This document shows positions 49,107 to 60,714 of a stretch of DNA of 64,000 bases, in pieces; position 1 is the stretch's first letter; each line of letters begins with the position of its first letter. The position numbers were made by a program, and so were the translations under genes. The notes beneath the pieces are model-generated. The model did not search any database and was not told the origin of the DNA. It saw nothing but the letters and a program-made list of their open reading frames with translations. Source of the DNA: Cheiracanthium punctorium (taxonomy: Eukaryota; Arthropoda; Arachnida; Araneae; Cheiracanthiidae); NCBI GenBank assembly GCA_038373885.1, contig JAWZYV010013550.1, positions 248,001-312,000 of the forward strand, written 5' to 3'.

Positions 49107-51185
49107 TTATGGTTTCTCGCCAGAGTGAAGACGGTAGTGTGCTTTCAATAGGTTTTGCGTAGTGAACGCTTTCTGACACACGTCACAATCAAAAGACTTC
49201 TCTCCTGTATGAAAGCGGAGGTGGTTATTCAAGTTATGCTGTCGAGCGAAACCTGTGTGACACACATCGCAAACATAGGGCTTCTCTCCCGTGTGAATTC
49301 GAAGGTGTCTTTTCAAGTCACTCTTCTTAATGAATGCTGCTTGGCACACGTCACAAACGTGAGGCTTCTCACCCGTGTGAAAGCGAAGGTGTAGTTTCAA
49401 GTCAGACATCCAAGCAAACTTTTTCTCACACACATCGCAAGCATACGGCTTCTCTCCCGTGTGAATGCGGAAGTGTTTACTTAAATCATTCTTTTTAATG
49501 AATGCTTTCTGACACACATCGCAAGTGTAGGGCTTCTCTCCTGTGTGAATGCGAAGGTGTTCATTCATGTGAGATACTGAAGTAAACTCTTTCTTACACA
49601 CATCACAAGCGTGAAGTTTCTCACCCGTGTGAATGCGGAGGTGTTTATTTAAAACACTCTTTTGAGTGAATGCTTTCTGACACACATTGCAAGTGTGCAT
49701 CTCTCCCGTGTGAATGCGAAGGTGTTCACTCATGCGGGACTTGCGAGTAAATTCTTTCTTACACACATCACAAGCGTAAACATTCTCTCCCGTGTGAATG
49801 CGGAGGTGTTCATTTAAATCACTCCTTTGAGTGAATGCTTTCTGACACACACTGCAAGCATAAGGCTTCTCCCCAGTATGAGTCCTTAGGTGACGATTCA
49901 AGGAATATTTCTGCGAGAATGCTTTCCGACACAAATCGCAAACATAAGGCTTGTCACCCGTGTGAAGGCGAAGATGTAGTTTCAAGTTGGACAGACAAGC
50001 AAACGCTTTTTGACATGTATAGCAAACATGAGACTTCTCATCCGTGTGAACTCTGAGGTGCTTTTTCAAATCACTCTTCATAATGAAAGCTGCCTGACAC
50101 ACATAACAAACGTGAGACTTCTCCCCTGTATGAATGAGGAGGTGTTTATTTAAATCATACCTTCTATTAAATGCTTTCTGACATACATCGCAAGCGTAAG
50201 GCTTCTCTCCCGTGTGAATGCGAAGATGTTCATTCATGTGAGACTTACGAGTAAATTCTTTCTTACAGACATCACACGCGTAAAGCTTTTCTCCCGTGTG
50301 AATGTGGGAGTGTTTACTTAAATCATTCTTTTTAATGAATGCTTTCTGACACACATCGCAAGTGTAGGGCTTCTCTCCTGTGTGAATGCGAAGGTGTTCA
50401 TTCATGTGAGATACTGAAGTAAACTCTTTCTTACACACATCACAAGCGTGAAGTTTCTCACCCGTGTGAATGCGGAGGTGTTTATTTAAAACACTCTTTT
50501 GTGTGAATGCTTTCTGACACACATCGCAAGTGTGCATCTCTCCCGTGTGAATGCGAAGGTGTTCACTCAAGCGGGACTTGCGAGTAAATTCTTTCTTACA
50601 CACATCACAAGCGTAAACATTCTCTCCCGTGTGAATGCGGAGGTGTTCATTTAAATCACTCCTTTGAGTGAATGCTTTCTGACACACGCTGCAAGCATAA
50701 GGCTTCTCCCCAGTATGAGTCCTTAGGTGACGATTCAAGGAATATTTCTGCGAGAATGCTTTCCGACACAAATCGCAAACATAAGGCTTGTCACCCGTGT
50801 GAAGGCGAAGATGTAGTTTTAAGTCGGACGCCCAAGCAAACGCTTTCTGACATGTATCGCAAACATAAGGCTTTTCTCCCGTGTGAATTCGGGAGTGCTT
50901 CTTCAAGTCACTCTTCTTAATGAACGCTGCCTGGCACACATCACAAACGTGAGGCTTCTCTCCCGTGTGAATACGGCAATGATAAGTAAATTTGGTCTTA
51001 TGAGTAAATGCTTTGTGACACACATTACAAATATAAGGTTTCTTCTCAGTATGGTTACTGAAATGGGTCTTTAAATAGACTTTCCTCGAAAATGTTTTTG
51101 GTTGCTTCTTTACTGGATTTTCCAGATTTAGTTTTTCGGAGGATACTACCTTATCCACTTTAATGGAACAAGTTCCGTCTTCCAT
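49107..51185 (-). CDS. C2H2 zinc-finger protein, 23 fingers
   Basis: 692 residues, the longest frame in the window. It starts MEDGTCSIKVDKVVSSEKLN, echoing the SSEKQNIED stretch of the 37958 and 2640 paralogs. The first finger position (KTFSRKVYLKTHFSNH) lacks Cys. Then come 23 complete C2H2 fingers with TGEKP, TGENV or shortened TGEM linkers. Fingers 2-11 and 12-21 correspond as a tandem duplication with an 837-bp period (279 residues). No effector domain is visible. DNA binding is expected; with so many fingers only a subset may contact DNA. The frame ends in the linker SGEKP-stop and finger relics follow. This is the best preserved gene of the cluster. Confidence 0.85.
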   Translation of the reverse strand: MEDGTCSIKVDKVVSSEKLNLENPVKKQPKTFSRKVYLKTHFSNHTEKKPYICNVCHKAFTHKTKFTYHCRIHTGEKPHVCDVCQAAFIKKSDLKKHSRIHTGEKPYVCDTCQKAFAWASDLKLHLRLHTGDKPYVCDLCRKAFSQKYSLNRHLRTHTGEKPYACSVCQKAFTQRSDLNEHLRIHTGENVYACDVCKKEFTRKSRLSEHLRIHTGEMHTCDVCQKAFTQKSVLNKHLRIHTGEKLHACDVCKKEFTSVSHMNEHLRIHTGEKPYTCDVCQKAFIKKNDLSKHSHIHTGEKLYACDVCKKEFTRKSHMNEHLRIHTGEKPYACDVCQKAFNRRYDLNKHLLIHTGEKSHVCYVCQAAFIMKSDLKKHLRVHTDEKSHVCYTCQKAFACLSNLKLHLRLHTGDKPYVCDLCRKAFSQKYSLNRHLRTHTGEKPYACSVCQKAFTQRSDLNEHLRIHTGENVYACDVCKKEFTRKSRMSEHLRIHTGEMHTCNVCQKAFTQKSVLNKHLRIHTGEKLHACDVCKKEFTSVSHMNEHLRIHTGEKPYTCDVCQKAFIKKNDLSKHFRIHTGEKPYACDVCEKKFAWMSDLKLHLRFHTGEKPHVCDVCQAAFIKKSDLKRHLRIHTGEKPYVCDVCHTGFARQHNLNNHLRFHTGEKSFDCDVCQKAFTTQNLLKAHYRLHSGEKP

Positions 51186-51758
51186 AATTACGGAATCTGG
51201 ATTGCAGACAAGGTTTACAGAAAAATAAAAATACAGTCTTATTAAAATACCTATCTATATAATATGTTCCATGTTCAGTTCGTTCAGCTGTTGAAGGAAA
51301 AAACTTTCTGTTCGTCAATCATGAGCCAACACAACAGTTTTTTTCTTATTATAAAAATGAAAATATACATGATCTGTGTTTTCAGTTTGGAAATTTAAGT
51401 GTACATTACAGTATGAGCGTTTATAAAACTGTTCTTCAGCCTTTTACTACGTCTTCAATATTTCAGTACCTCAAACATGAGCAGGTTTCTCTAACCATGA
51501 AATTATTTAAAAACTGCTAGAAGTATAACAAACCTGATGACCTAAAGGAGAAATGCAGATAGATAACTTCCTATCTGCAATAAAAGAAAGAGAAAATTGG
51601 CCTTTAAAAAAAGATAAATGTAATATCTTGATAAGAAATATGCATTTCACTTTTTATTCGTTTAATTCCAATAACCACACAAATGTTTAATATGTTAAGC
51701 AATAAAAAGTCTGTTATAAAAAATAAAAAAAACACACTTCACTAAAAAACTTCGCATA
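51186..51758. other. Upstream region of the 23-finger gene
   Basis: Would hold the promoter or 5' exons of the minus-strand gene. No convincing TATA box or splice chain was identified. Confidence 0.4.
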
Positions 51759-51760
51759 TA

Positions 51761-52432
51761 CAGTGTGTCCCTGAATTACTGGGACAAACTTTAAAGGGAA
51801 GGGATATCATAAGGATTCAGAATCATACAGTAATGTCGGGTTAAAAACGTCATCTTCACGTAGCTTTTAATATATAAACACTTTGGAACCAATCTAAAAT
51901 AATAGTGAACTTTTGGACCCTTGTTCCTCAAGAACTAATGTGTCTTTTGCAAAAAAAACACGAGTTTAAAATGAATAGTGTAAAAATTCTATTTTATTTC
52001 ATTAATGAAATATATAGAGATAAGAACATTGTCTATGAAAAACTTGGTTAAGAAATAAGACAAACACTTCAACTCTTTTCCCAAAGTAATTATTAATAGG
52101 TAAGTGAAAACCCGTTTTTGATCGCACATTGCTATGTGATTCGTTGGAGCTGTAGTATTTGTCTAATTTCTTAAGCAAGTTTAATGGACAATGAACTCAA
52201 AATTCCAATGAAATGAAATAAAATTTTTAAACTATTCATTTTACTCATGTGTTTTCTGTGAAAGATACATTAGTTTTTGAGGAACGATGGTCGGAAAGTT
52301 CACTATTATTTCAGCACTGCTTCCAAAGGGATTATTAAAGCTAAATAAAGACGACCTTTCTGACCCCACATTGGTATGTTTGATGTCTCTTACCTCTTCT
52401 TCAGTTTGTCCCAACAATCTTGGAACACCCTG
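51761..52432. mobile_element. mariner-like palindromic MITE
   Basis: Ends CAGTGTGTCCC and CAGGGTGTTCC (inverted), both leading to TTGGGACAAACT-like sequence; TA TSD at 51759-51760 and 52433-52434. The two halves are inverse copies meeting near 52100, as in ATAATAGTGAACTTT against AAAGTTCACTATTAT. Non-coding. Confidence 0.75.
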
Positions 52433-52434
52433 TA

Positions 52435-52805
52435 TGCTTAGGGCGTGGTCCTGGAATCGCCGAACTCCTGCGACCCCATATTCGCCATGTTAGTTGAAAA
52501 TTAATGCAGTGAACCGATTTCTTTTCTTTTTACTCTCTAGGGTGAAAAAAGAAGAAACAAATTCGGATAGTAGACAACGCATGATGAAGGCCTTTGAGGA
52601 AGGAAAATTATAGTTAATTTTCATTAATCCTGTTTTTTTCCTCATTATTGTAGTAAATATAATTTTGAAATTAACCACTAGTGTTTATAGTCCTGGTCTA
52701 CCACGCCCTTTGAACTTGAATTTACTGTTATTGGTCAGCTGTCTGAGACGCAATTTTGCATAAATCACTTGTTCCTTAGCAATTGTCAAACAGTGTATTT
52801 CTCTT

Positions 52806-52837
<32 letters not shown>

Positions 52838-53220
52838 GTTTAAGGATATAGAAAAAAATGTTAGAATTTAAAATCCTCTACAAACTGAAGTAGATTTTGA
52901 GTTTAATTATCAGTTGGCTGAAAATTTCCATTAGTTTTACCCTTTGTTCGGGTCTGTCTCATTTACAAGTTACAGGTTCTTAATGATAAAAGTTTCGTTT
53001 TTTGACATCTACCGACAAAGTGAGAAACAAAACAAAAAAAAAAATCCAATAATATATTACACACTATAAGCAGTCATTATTTAAAACAGATTCCCAACTT
53101 CCGTGGCAGAAACACGGCGACACAACGATCGCAGAACAGAACGATCCTCTGCAGACAGTCATCAACAGTTGAAAAACGCTCTGAAGATCTCATTTATGTC
53201 TTCCGCTGACGTGTAATCAG
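52435..53220. other. No gene seen; CT/AT microsatellite
   Basis: A CT then TA microsatellite lies at 52801-52840. No frame with a domain. Confidence 0.5.
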
Positions 53221-53224
53221 TTAG

Positions 53225-53397
53225 CCCTTTGAGGCGCAACCCTTTCCCAATGCTGAAAAAAGGGCAGCCATTGCCCTCGCTTGACTTAACTACCAGCAAG
53301 ATGGCGGACGATCGAAACGTTCATCGCATGCCACCAATCTAGAGACCCTTTTTTGACGACAGCTGGCTGTGCCGCACAGCCAGCTGTCGTCAGGCTG
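53225..53397 (+). mobile_element. piggyBac-like MITE family P, left part
   Basis: Begins CCCTTTGAGGCGCAACCC after TTAG (a mutated TTAA) and matches copy 2 up to the central CAGCTGGCTGTG hairpin, then stops. The right end is missing. Confidence 0.75.
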
Positions 53398-53659
53398 CAG
53401 AAGTCAAGATTTTTGTACTTCTGCAGCTTACCGCAGAAAAATGACAAAATTCTGCCACTGGGTTGCCAACCAACGTGATCTGGAAAAAAAATCTCAAATT
53501 TATAAAAAAAATAGCCAGCAGCACATGTCACGCTAACTAAAAATTGTATTAAAAAATTGATTTAGTAGTCTTTGCCGCAACGGCGGAGACTTGCCATCTA
53601 GGCATTGGCCACTCACCCTAAAAGTCGCGCATTTTATTATTTTTGCAATAGGAAAACTT

Positions 53660-53826
53660 ACCGTAGCGGATAAATGAATGCTTCTCTACTTATGATGTCA
53701 CATTCTGAAAGCTTTCCGTAGCGGATAAATGAATGCTTCTCTACTGATGATGTCACATTCTGAAAGCTTTCCGTAGCGGATAAATGAATGTTTCTCAACT
53801 GATAATGTCACATTCTGAAAGCTTCT
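53660..53826 (+). repeat. Tandem repeat, three units of about 60 bp
   Basis: Units start CCGTAGCGGATAAATGAATG and end CACATTCTGAAAGCTT, at 53661, 53717 and 53770. Few differences between units. Confidence 0.9.
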
Positions 53827-55550
53827 CTCTGTACTCGGAGCTGTCGGAATTACGATCCGAAATAACACTGCTTTTTCCCAACAGGATAAATGGTGGTGAA
53901 AGCTTCTTTCGGATATTGGGGACTACAAGATAGATGGTTCTTTATTGTGTGTATTAAGGAGTGTTATAAGCAGTCCCACAAAAGATCTCCCCCCCCCCTT
54001 CCCTTGGCAAACTTGAGTTTTCCCTCCCTGCCAAAAAGCATGCCTCTTCCTTGATCGATGTCCCCCAACCCCTAGGAAATGCTGAAGACAATGCCTTCCT
54101 TTGAGAAATTGTTGGAAAAGGTTAGCAGTGTGTTTTGATTGGTTGATCGGTCCCAGTTACAACACAGTCACAACAGATGTAAAAATTCTCACTTCTTTTA
54201 TTCGACACTCATAGTGCTAATACCAAACAGAAAATCACATCTATTTATCCAAAGCATTTGACTATCCGTGAATGAGAACTATCAGTCATTGATAGTTTCC
54301 GATAGCATCATGGTAGAGCCCCTGACTTTGGTTTGGTTGTTAGATTGTGTGTCCCTTCACGGGCAGGGGGGGGGGGGCAGAGTTGGCTGTCTTCTAGGTG
54401 CTCAACGCAAGTGTTTCAGATTGCTCTTTCCCTTCCTTTTATTGCTACATCTCTTTTCAGTAACTGATTAGGGGCAGGATCTAGATCAGTTTAAATTAAT
54501 ATTAATTTCTGTTATACAGAAATAGTTGATGACAAGCCGGGTTGCTTCTCTACACTTTATTGCTTTATAAACAAGACCTCCCCCCTCCCTCTATGGGTCA
54601 TCCTAAAATTAAAGCACCCTCATATGTCCCAACACTTTCTGATTTTATTGCCCAAACTAAATTCTATTGCCTAAAGTAAAATTTAAACATCAAATAAAAT
54701 ACTTCAGATATATTATTATTCTGACATAATTATTAAATTTCAGAATATTTGTACATCTGCTATTTAAATTATCTTTTTTTTGTTTGGGGGATTTTTAAGC
54801 AATGCTTCATGATGTGAACTTCATTCTTGCATTTTTAAAATTAAAATTGACTATTTAAAATATAGGAGCTATATCTCTATTTTTCATTTTATAATACATT
54901 GAAAATGCATGTGTCACTTTTTTGTTAATATTACTATAATTTTTTAAATGAAAGTTCGCTACAGTAGTCAACATTGTCATTCAGCCGAGATAACTATTTT
55001 GCCTTTAGTTAGATTTTGAAAACATAAGCGATTTATTAAAGTAGGTGTGCTTTTTCTATGTCTATCAACTTTTAAATCATAAGTATCAGTAAAATGAAAC
55101 AATCCACACATGTCACTTAACATAATTTCGATAAAAATGTAAACACACGGCTCATTTTTCATTTCATTTCGTCCACTGTGTTACCATGGTATTGGTAACA
55201 CAGGTTAACCCATGTTTAAAAAGACAGGAGATAAATTAGATTAGAAATTAAGACAGGAGATATAAAATAGAAGGAGACAGATAATTTTATCAGTTTGATG
55301 TACCCGTTGATGTCTGCGAGAAATAAATTTATAAAAACTGATTTCTGGGGTTATATTACATTCTTGTTTTATAAACATTTGTCCTCTTTGCTACTTTATT
55401 GTCCCCAGTGTTACTCTGTCCCCAATATAACTAACACGTTTGTTTTGTCACTACCAAAAGAAAAACCTTTAATAAAAGGGAAATTAATAAATGCAATAGA
55501 ATGGTTTTATGGTAGGTGTTACAGTAATTTTACAATATTCCTGCATTTTC
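53827..55550. other. No gene recognised
   Basis: C-run near 53990, G-run near 54365, AT-rich remainder. A plus frame at 54268-54471 crosses the G-run and has no domain. Confidence 0.45.
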
Positions 55551-55555
55551 TTATA

Positions 55556-56219
55556 CAGTGAAACCCTCTGAACGGTCACCCCTCTAAACGGCCAATTTTT
55601 CATGGTACGGATTTTTCGGCTCATAGACTTAATGTTAAAATAACTTCTATCAGCGACCACCCAACCCCCTCTAAATGACCACCGAGTGGGATCGCCCATC
55701 TCATTTTTCGGGAAATTCTACTCATTCCATGTTTTAATTTTGAGCAGAAAAACTCAAGGTCAGGTTTATGGTCGAATATAAGGCAAAGGAATAACTGCAA
55801 TTAATCTGTTATCTCTTTTGTATTCTCCCCAAGATGGGGATTCCCTATTGCACCACCATGGAAACTGAGGGAAGAATTGGACAATCAGGCATTGAAGGTG
55901 TCCTACAAATGAATTTTTGTCCTTTTCAGGTGCTAATTCCGTCCGGGACGGCATCAGGGACTCCCTGATGAGGAATTTCCCGATGTTTGTAATGTGTGGC
56001 GAGCAAATTAAACTTTCAACACAAGCAACTTTAGGGAAAATCGATGAAATTATTGAAAATTCCGAAGTGGTTACAAACAAATCGGTTAGAGATCTGCTTT
56101 TTAAAGTAACAAAACGAACTTGAAAAAATGGTTGTTTCAGAGAAAAGTAAAAGCTTAAAACAGACACAAATTGTATCCTTTTTTTCAAAAAATGTAAGAA
56201 ACCATTAAATAAAGTCCTA
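55556..56219 (+). pseudogene. pogo/Tigger-like element with transposase C-terminal remnant
   Basis: A left end CAGTGAAACCCTCTGAACGG follows TA at 55554-55555, as in Tigger elements. A readable frame from 55917 gives GEQIKLSTQATLGKIDEIIE and ends KVTKRT. After a +1 shift near 56113 the sequence continues to SLKQTQIVSFFSKNVRNH and a stop at 56205-56207. QTQIVSFF has the Q-x-x-I-x-x-F-F form of a PCNA-binding box, which pogo transposase is known to carry at its C terminus. The N-terminal DNA-binding and DDE parts are absent. Assignment rests on the end sequence and this tail. The right end was not found. Confidence 0.5.
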
Positions 56220-56436
56220 TTGGCAGCGGGATTTACAAGGTTAAATGAGAAAATGAAAATAAAACAATATCTATACTTAGGTTCAAACAGCAAATATTTT
56301 CTTGATTTTACTGCAAAATTCAATTTTTCTTGCATTTTCCTGACCTTTCTCCAATTTCTGCTAATTTCCCTGACTTTTTTCCCCAAATCCCTGACCAAAA
56401 CTCATTTCCCTGACTTCCAGGTCTGTAGAAACCCTG
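56220..56436. repeat. Fragment rich in TTTCCCTGAC units
   Basis: Repeated TTCCCTGAC strings end in GTAGAAACCCTG, whose inverse CAGGGTTTCTAC looks like a transposon end. No left end was found. Confidence 0.4.
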
Positions 56437-56499
56437 TAAAGCCAGTGATCGAGCCTGTCTTTTCACATTTGGGACCCCATCTATACAAGGGATCTATTC

Positions 56500-57296
56500 A
56501 AGGGAAATGCCTTTCCGCTTGGTATGCTTTTAGGTTATATTTTTTAATTTAATTTAATTATTTAATAATTAATTTTTTTTAAATTCAACATGGATATTTA
56601 GGTTCATAGTGACTGTTTACTTACAGTTTTGTGTGAATTAGCATGCCTTTTATAGGTTTTTCTGTTTTTGTGTGTGTGTGTGTTTGTATACCTTTGCTTA
56701 TTTGTTAAGGATGCAAAGCAACAAAAAATTATTATTGACATTTCAAACAGTGAGATATTTTGATTTCATTATTTGAATATTGCAAAAATTTTTGCAACTT
56801 CACTCAAGGTATGAGATAAGAATTGCTTGTTTTATTTGTTATGATTTAAACTAGCTCTTTACTTTTGTTTACGAACATTTTCGTCAGAAAGTTAAAATAT
56901 ATTTTAATTTTATAATATACTCTTGATTTGTGTTATTTTTCTGAGGTATTACGTCTTTAGAAAAATAATTGTCTGCTTTATTAATTTTACCTAAATAAAA
57001 ACTGACACGCTCAAGTAGAAATTAATTACATTTAATTAAACCAAAGCTTTCTATAAATGTGTAAACTTGAAATCTGTTAGAAAAATAATATTTTACAGTA
57101 AAAAGTTTGAAAAGGCTATTAAAAGAATCATAAGCAAAGAGCGAAAATCTCACACATCTGGGAAACCAGCGCATACCTATAACATCTTATGTGTGTTTTT
57201 TACAAAGTTTTTTATTTACTTCAGCGCTACATTGTTTACCATTGGCATCGGCCAGACAAACTTAGGTTCGCCAAAAGATCCATTACTAAAGATGTT
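56500..57296. mobile_element. Diverged right part of a GG-ended family B element
   Basis: Matches 13330-14196 in order: GGTTCATAGTGACTGTTTAC, TTATTTGTTAAGG and CATTGGCATCGGC are shared, and the right end reads CATTACTAAAGATGTTC. The left end is not recognisable. A 49-bp insertion lies at 57173-57221. Confidence 0.65.
57173..57221 (+). mobile_element. Micro-insertion sharing 29 bp with the Penelope-like 3' region
   Basis: The 49 bases are flanked by CAGCGC on both sides (57167-57172 and 57222-57227) and are absent from the paralog at 14071-14100. Bases 57185-57213 equal the reverse complement of 60679-60707. Confidence 0.6.
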
Positions 57297-57540
57297 CAAT
57301 TTTATATATATATACAACATTTGTGCATTATTAATTTAAAAATAAACTACAAAATCCTGACAAAACAAATTAACTGTATGCGATTTGAATACGAAGTCAT
57401 TTCTCTATCCCTTACTTTGAAAAAAGTCAAGTTGAGAAACAATTAATCAAAAGTATATGTTAAAAAGGACCACTTACCACATAAAATTACAGATGTGAGT
57501 TTTATAATCACACCAAATATTTATAAAATTCCAGGTATCT

Positions 57541-57713
57541 ATTCAGATGACTAACACATTACGCGGAGATTGAGAATGAATTAAACAGTTCAAGCACTTT
57601 ACAAATATTTTCCAACATTACAGTATATTCAGATGACTAACACATTACGCGGAGATTGAGAATGAATTAAACAGTTCAAGCACTTTACAAATATTTTCCA
57701 ACATTACAGTATA
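57541..57713 (+). repeat. Tandem duplication, about 86-bp unit, two copies
   Basis: ATTCAGATGACTAACACATT begins each unit (57541 and 57627) and AACATTACAGTAT ends each. No difference seen between copies, so it is recent or an assembly artefact. Confidence 0.9.
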
Positions 57714-58659
57714 TGGGAATCAAACAAGTTAATAAAAAAATAATTTCATTAGTAAACATAACTAGTTTGAAGATTACTAATACCACGGACTAACTAGATA
57801 TTTACTTTCAGCGTCCGTTAAAAAAGAATCATTCACTGACTAAATGGAGCGATTCGCATTTAAGGCATTCCGTAAGCACTGTCTAACGATCGAATCTGCA
57901 ACAACCTCAAAACAAACGTACTGGGATTGTTCGTAAACTAGTCCACTAATGACCTATGAGCGCCATGCAGCGGTGAAATTCGTAAGCTAGTTTTGTACAA
58001 ATAAACCGTATCAGCGCGTTCATTTTATGTAAACAAGCGGTATATTTGTGATATAGCTTGACAAATAAGTTTTTAATAATGTATCGTAGTCAAGGGCGGT
58101 TCTAGAGTTGCAGTTTGGGAGGGGTAATGATATTTTATAATTTTAAATAAACTCAGTGCTTCAGAGAAGCACTGACTACCGGGGGGCGCACAGAGAAAAG
58201 GATACCCTTCTGATTGCACAATATACTTCATATATATGAATTTAATCACCTACAAAAACTGTTTTAGAATATTCTTCAGGCATAGTCTAACTATACTTGA
58301 TTTTTTTTTAAATACTGTTTGAAATGTGCATCATATTCCCCGCGCATTTGTCTTCTTGTTCATCAAAATTGAAATCTATATTAAAATCGCCTAATCCCCG
58401 CCAGACATATTCTAACTATACTTCATCTTTATTTACTCGAATAGAGACACCAATATTCCAATTAAATAAACAGTAGGATTACGCAATTTCTCGACAAAGA
58501 TGGTTGTGTTGTGGTATTACCGCTAATTAGCAACAACGTGGGCTCTAGGTCAAGGAGCGGGTTGCCTTCCGTGGTGGTCTTTCTAAAGGATTCTAACCTG
58601 TATTTACGCTAAGTTCCGGAAGAAACCACAGAAAATTCCGAACGGTTAGGTCGGCAGAC

Positions 58660-58750
58660 GCGACCTGGTTTTGAATCAAGTACCTTCCGTCTCCCAGTTC
58701 AGCCTGTTATGCGCTTGGTCACTGGTGGGGCACTCGACAAAGATGAAAGA
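58660..58750 (-). repeat. Possible tRNA-derived SINE head
   Basis: On the minus strand, TGACCAAGCGCATAAC and GGTACTTGATTCAAAACC resemble diverged A and B boxes about 30 bases apart. Confidence 0.3.
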
Positions 58751-59039
58751 TATCGCTTCAGGGACTTATTTCTGTTATACTAATTTTGGCGATAAATCAT
58801 CAAAAATAGATCTTGGGGATTTTACACACTTAATCTGGCAACACTTGAAACATGATTCGCCCTTTCACCAGGTAGACAATGTCCTAAAATTAACAGCACT
58901 CAAGAGCTAAATATTACGTGAAAAATACCTTTTTTTGTCAACTATCCTTTATAATGGTAGATTTAAAAAAAAAAATTGAAAAAGAGCTTTAGGAATTTGG
59001 GTTCGTTACATCCCAACGAAAGTGTTTTGCAACGAAACT

Positions 59040-59830
59040 GTGGTTTTTTTTATGGCTATCTTCAATTTCCTTCGATATATGAAGACAAATATGAAAATGT
59101 TTGAACTCTAAAAAACTCTGAAAATGACTGTTATGTATTCGTGTTAGCTACATTTTAAAGCAAGAATTTTTTGGCTATCTCTTTTTCCCTTTGAGATATA
59201 ATGGAAAATTTGGAAATAACATTTTGACCCCCTTATCCCCATTATGATGCGAATTCTAAAAAAAACCTGGAAATGATTTTAAGGCATTTGTGTTTACTAT
59301 ATTTTTAAGCAAGAATTTCAGGCTATCTTCTTCCTCTTACAGATGAAGGGAAATGTGAAAAGAACGTTTCAGTCCCTTACACCCACTTGGGTGCGAATTC
59401 TAAAACACCCTCAAACTGATTTTCAGGCATTCTTGTTCGCTACATTCTAAAGCAAGAATTTTATGACTATCTATTTCCCTTTGAGATATGATGGCAAATT
59501 TGAAAATAACGTTTTGGCCCCTTATCCCCCTTTTCATGCGCATTCTAAAGAACCCGGAAAACGAATTTTAAGCGACAATTTCAAGGCTTTTTCTTTTTTT
59601 CCTCCGATATATAAAGAGAAATGTGAAAAGAACGTTTTGGACCCTTACGCCTGTTTGGGTGCGAATTCTAAAAAACCCTGAAAACAAGTTTTAAGTATCT
59701 GTGTTGTTACATTTTAAAGCAAGAATTGTACGGCTATCTCTTTTTAACCCTGAGATATGAAGGGAAACATGAAAAGAACATTTTGGGCTGCCATCCCCGC
59801 CTGGGTTCGAATTTTTAAAAATTGCTTCTT
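59040..59830 (+). repeat. Satellite of alternating diverged units
   Basis: Six units of 116-155 bp, each with GGCTATCT, a GATAT-GAAGGGAAAT-like block, GCGAATTCTAAAA and TTAAAGCAAGAATTT. Odd and even units resemble each other more, suggesting a dimer of ~270-295 bp. Confidence 0.75.
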
Positions 59831-60240
59831 AAATGACGCTTCGGGTACAAAAGCTATAAGCTCCTAAAATTTCATGTCTGTTCCTCCAGTAGATTTGGCT
59901 GGGCGATGATCGTCAGTCAGTCAGTCAGGACATCTTAATTTATATAGAGAGATAAAATGTTTATTAATGATCAAATGCGAAATAATTGTTTAATTAATCA
60001 TATAATTAATGAAGTATGTAAATACCGAAAATAACAACCTTGCATCCATCCCCCCCCCCCCCTCAATCGATCAAAATTTATTGCTATATTTGAAGAATTC
60101 TTATGTTTCGCCAGTAAATAGTGCATTTGTTTATTTCACCCCAGTGAATTCCCCATGCAGAACTATTTTTCAATTTCGTTTTCAAAATCCTGGGAGGGGT
60201 AATTACCCCCCCTCCCCGTAAAACCGCCAATAATCGCAGT

Positions 60241-60620
60241 TAGGTTTTGCTCTCGAGTAATTTTAAATAAAGGATTAAAATACAACAGACATAACATTTG
60301 GTTACGGTTTTCGTCCAATAACTTTAAATAAGGGAGTAAAACTGCATGACTTTGTATTTTTGAAACTTCCCATTTTATTCAGCTGTTTTTAATAAAAATC
60401 TATTGTACCAAAACGTTTGGAATTCATTATTTTAATCAATAAATCATTATGACATGGCTTGCTTTATAAAGTATGAAAGAGTACAGCGTATACTTTTGAT
60501 TGATGAACAAGTAACTTAATCTTAGATATGTATACGAATAATTCAGTATTCTAATATAAACCCATGTGTTTGCTTACCTTCTATTTCATAATAGTTCATT
60601 GATTAGATATTCGCCATACC
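60241..60620. other. No gene seen
   Basis: AT-rich; no frame or repeat recognised. Confidence 0.5.
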
Positions 60621-60714
60621 ATCATATTTTTTACTAACAAGTCCAGTTGTAAAATGGTTGTGGAAGGACAAAGTAATCAAAAAACTTTGTAAAAAACACA
60701 CATAAGAAGTAAAA

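Larger units (their letters stand above)
58091..60232. mobile_element. hAT-like element carrying satellite sequence
   Basis: The ends CAAGGGCGGTTCTA and TATTGGCGGTTTTA (inverted) are similar, followed inside by GGGAGGGGTAAT on both sides. TSD ATCGTAGT at 58083-58090 and ATCGCAGT at 60233-60240 agree at 7 of 8. Inside are a tRNA-like SINE, a satellite (59000-59830) and a GTCA repeat near 59915. No transposase. Confidence 0.7.

Noticed and set aside
53660..53826. CTGATGA and GAAA in the 60-bp tandem repeat as a hammerhead satellite
   Set aside because: No stem II can form between the two core strings and no cleavage site follows GAAA. The core also differs between units.
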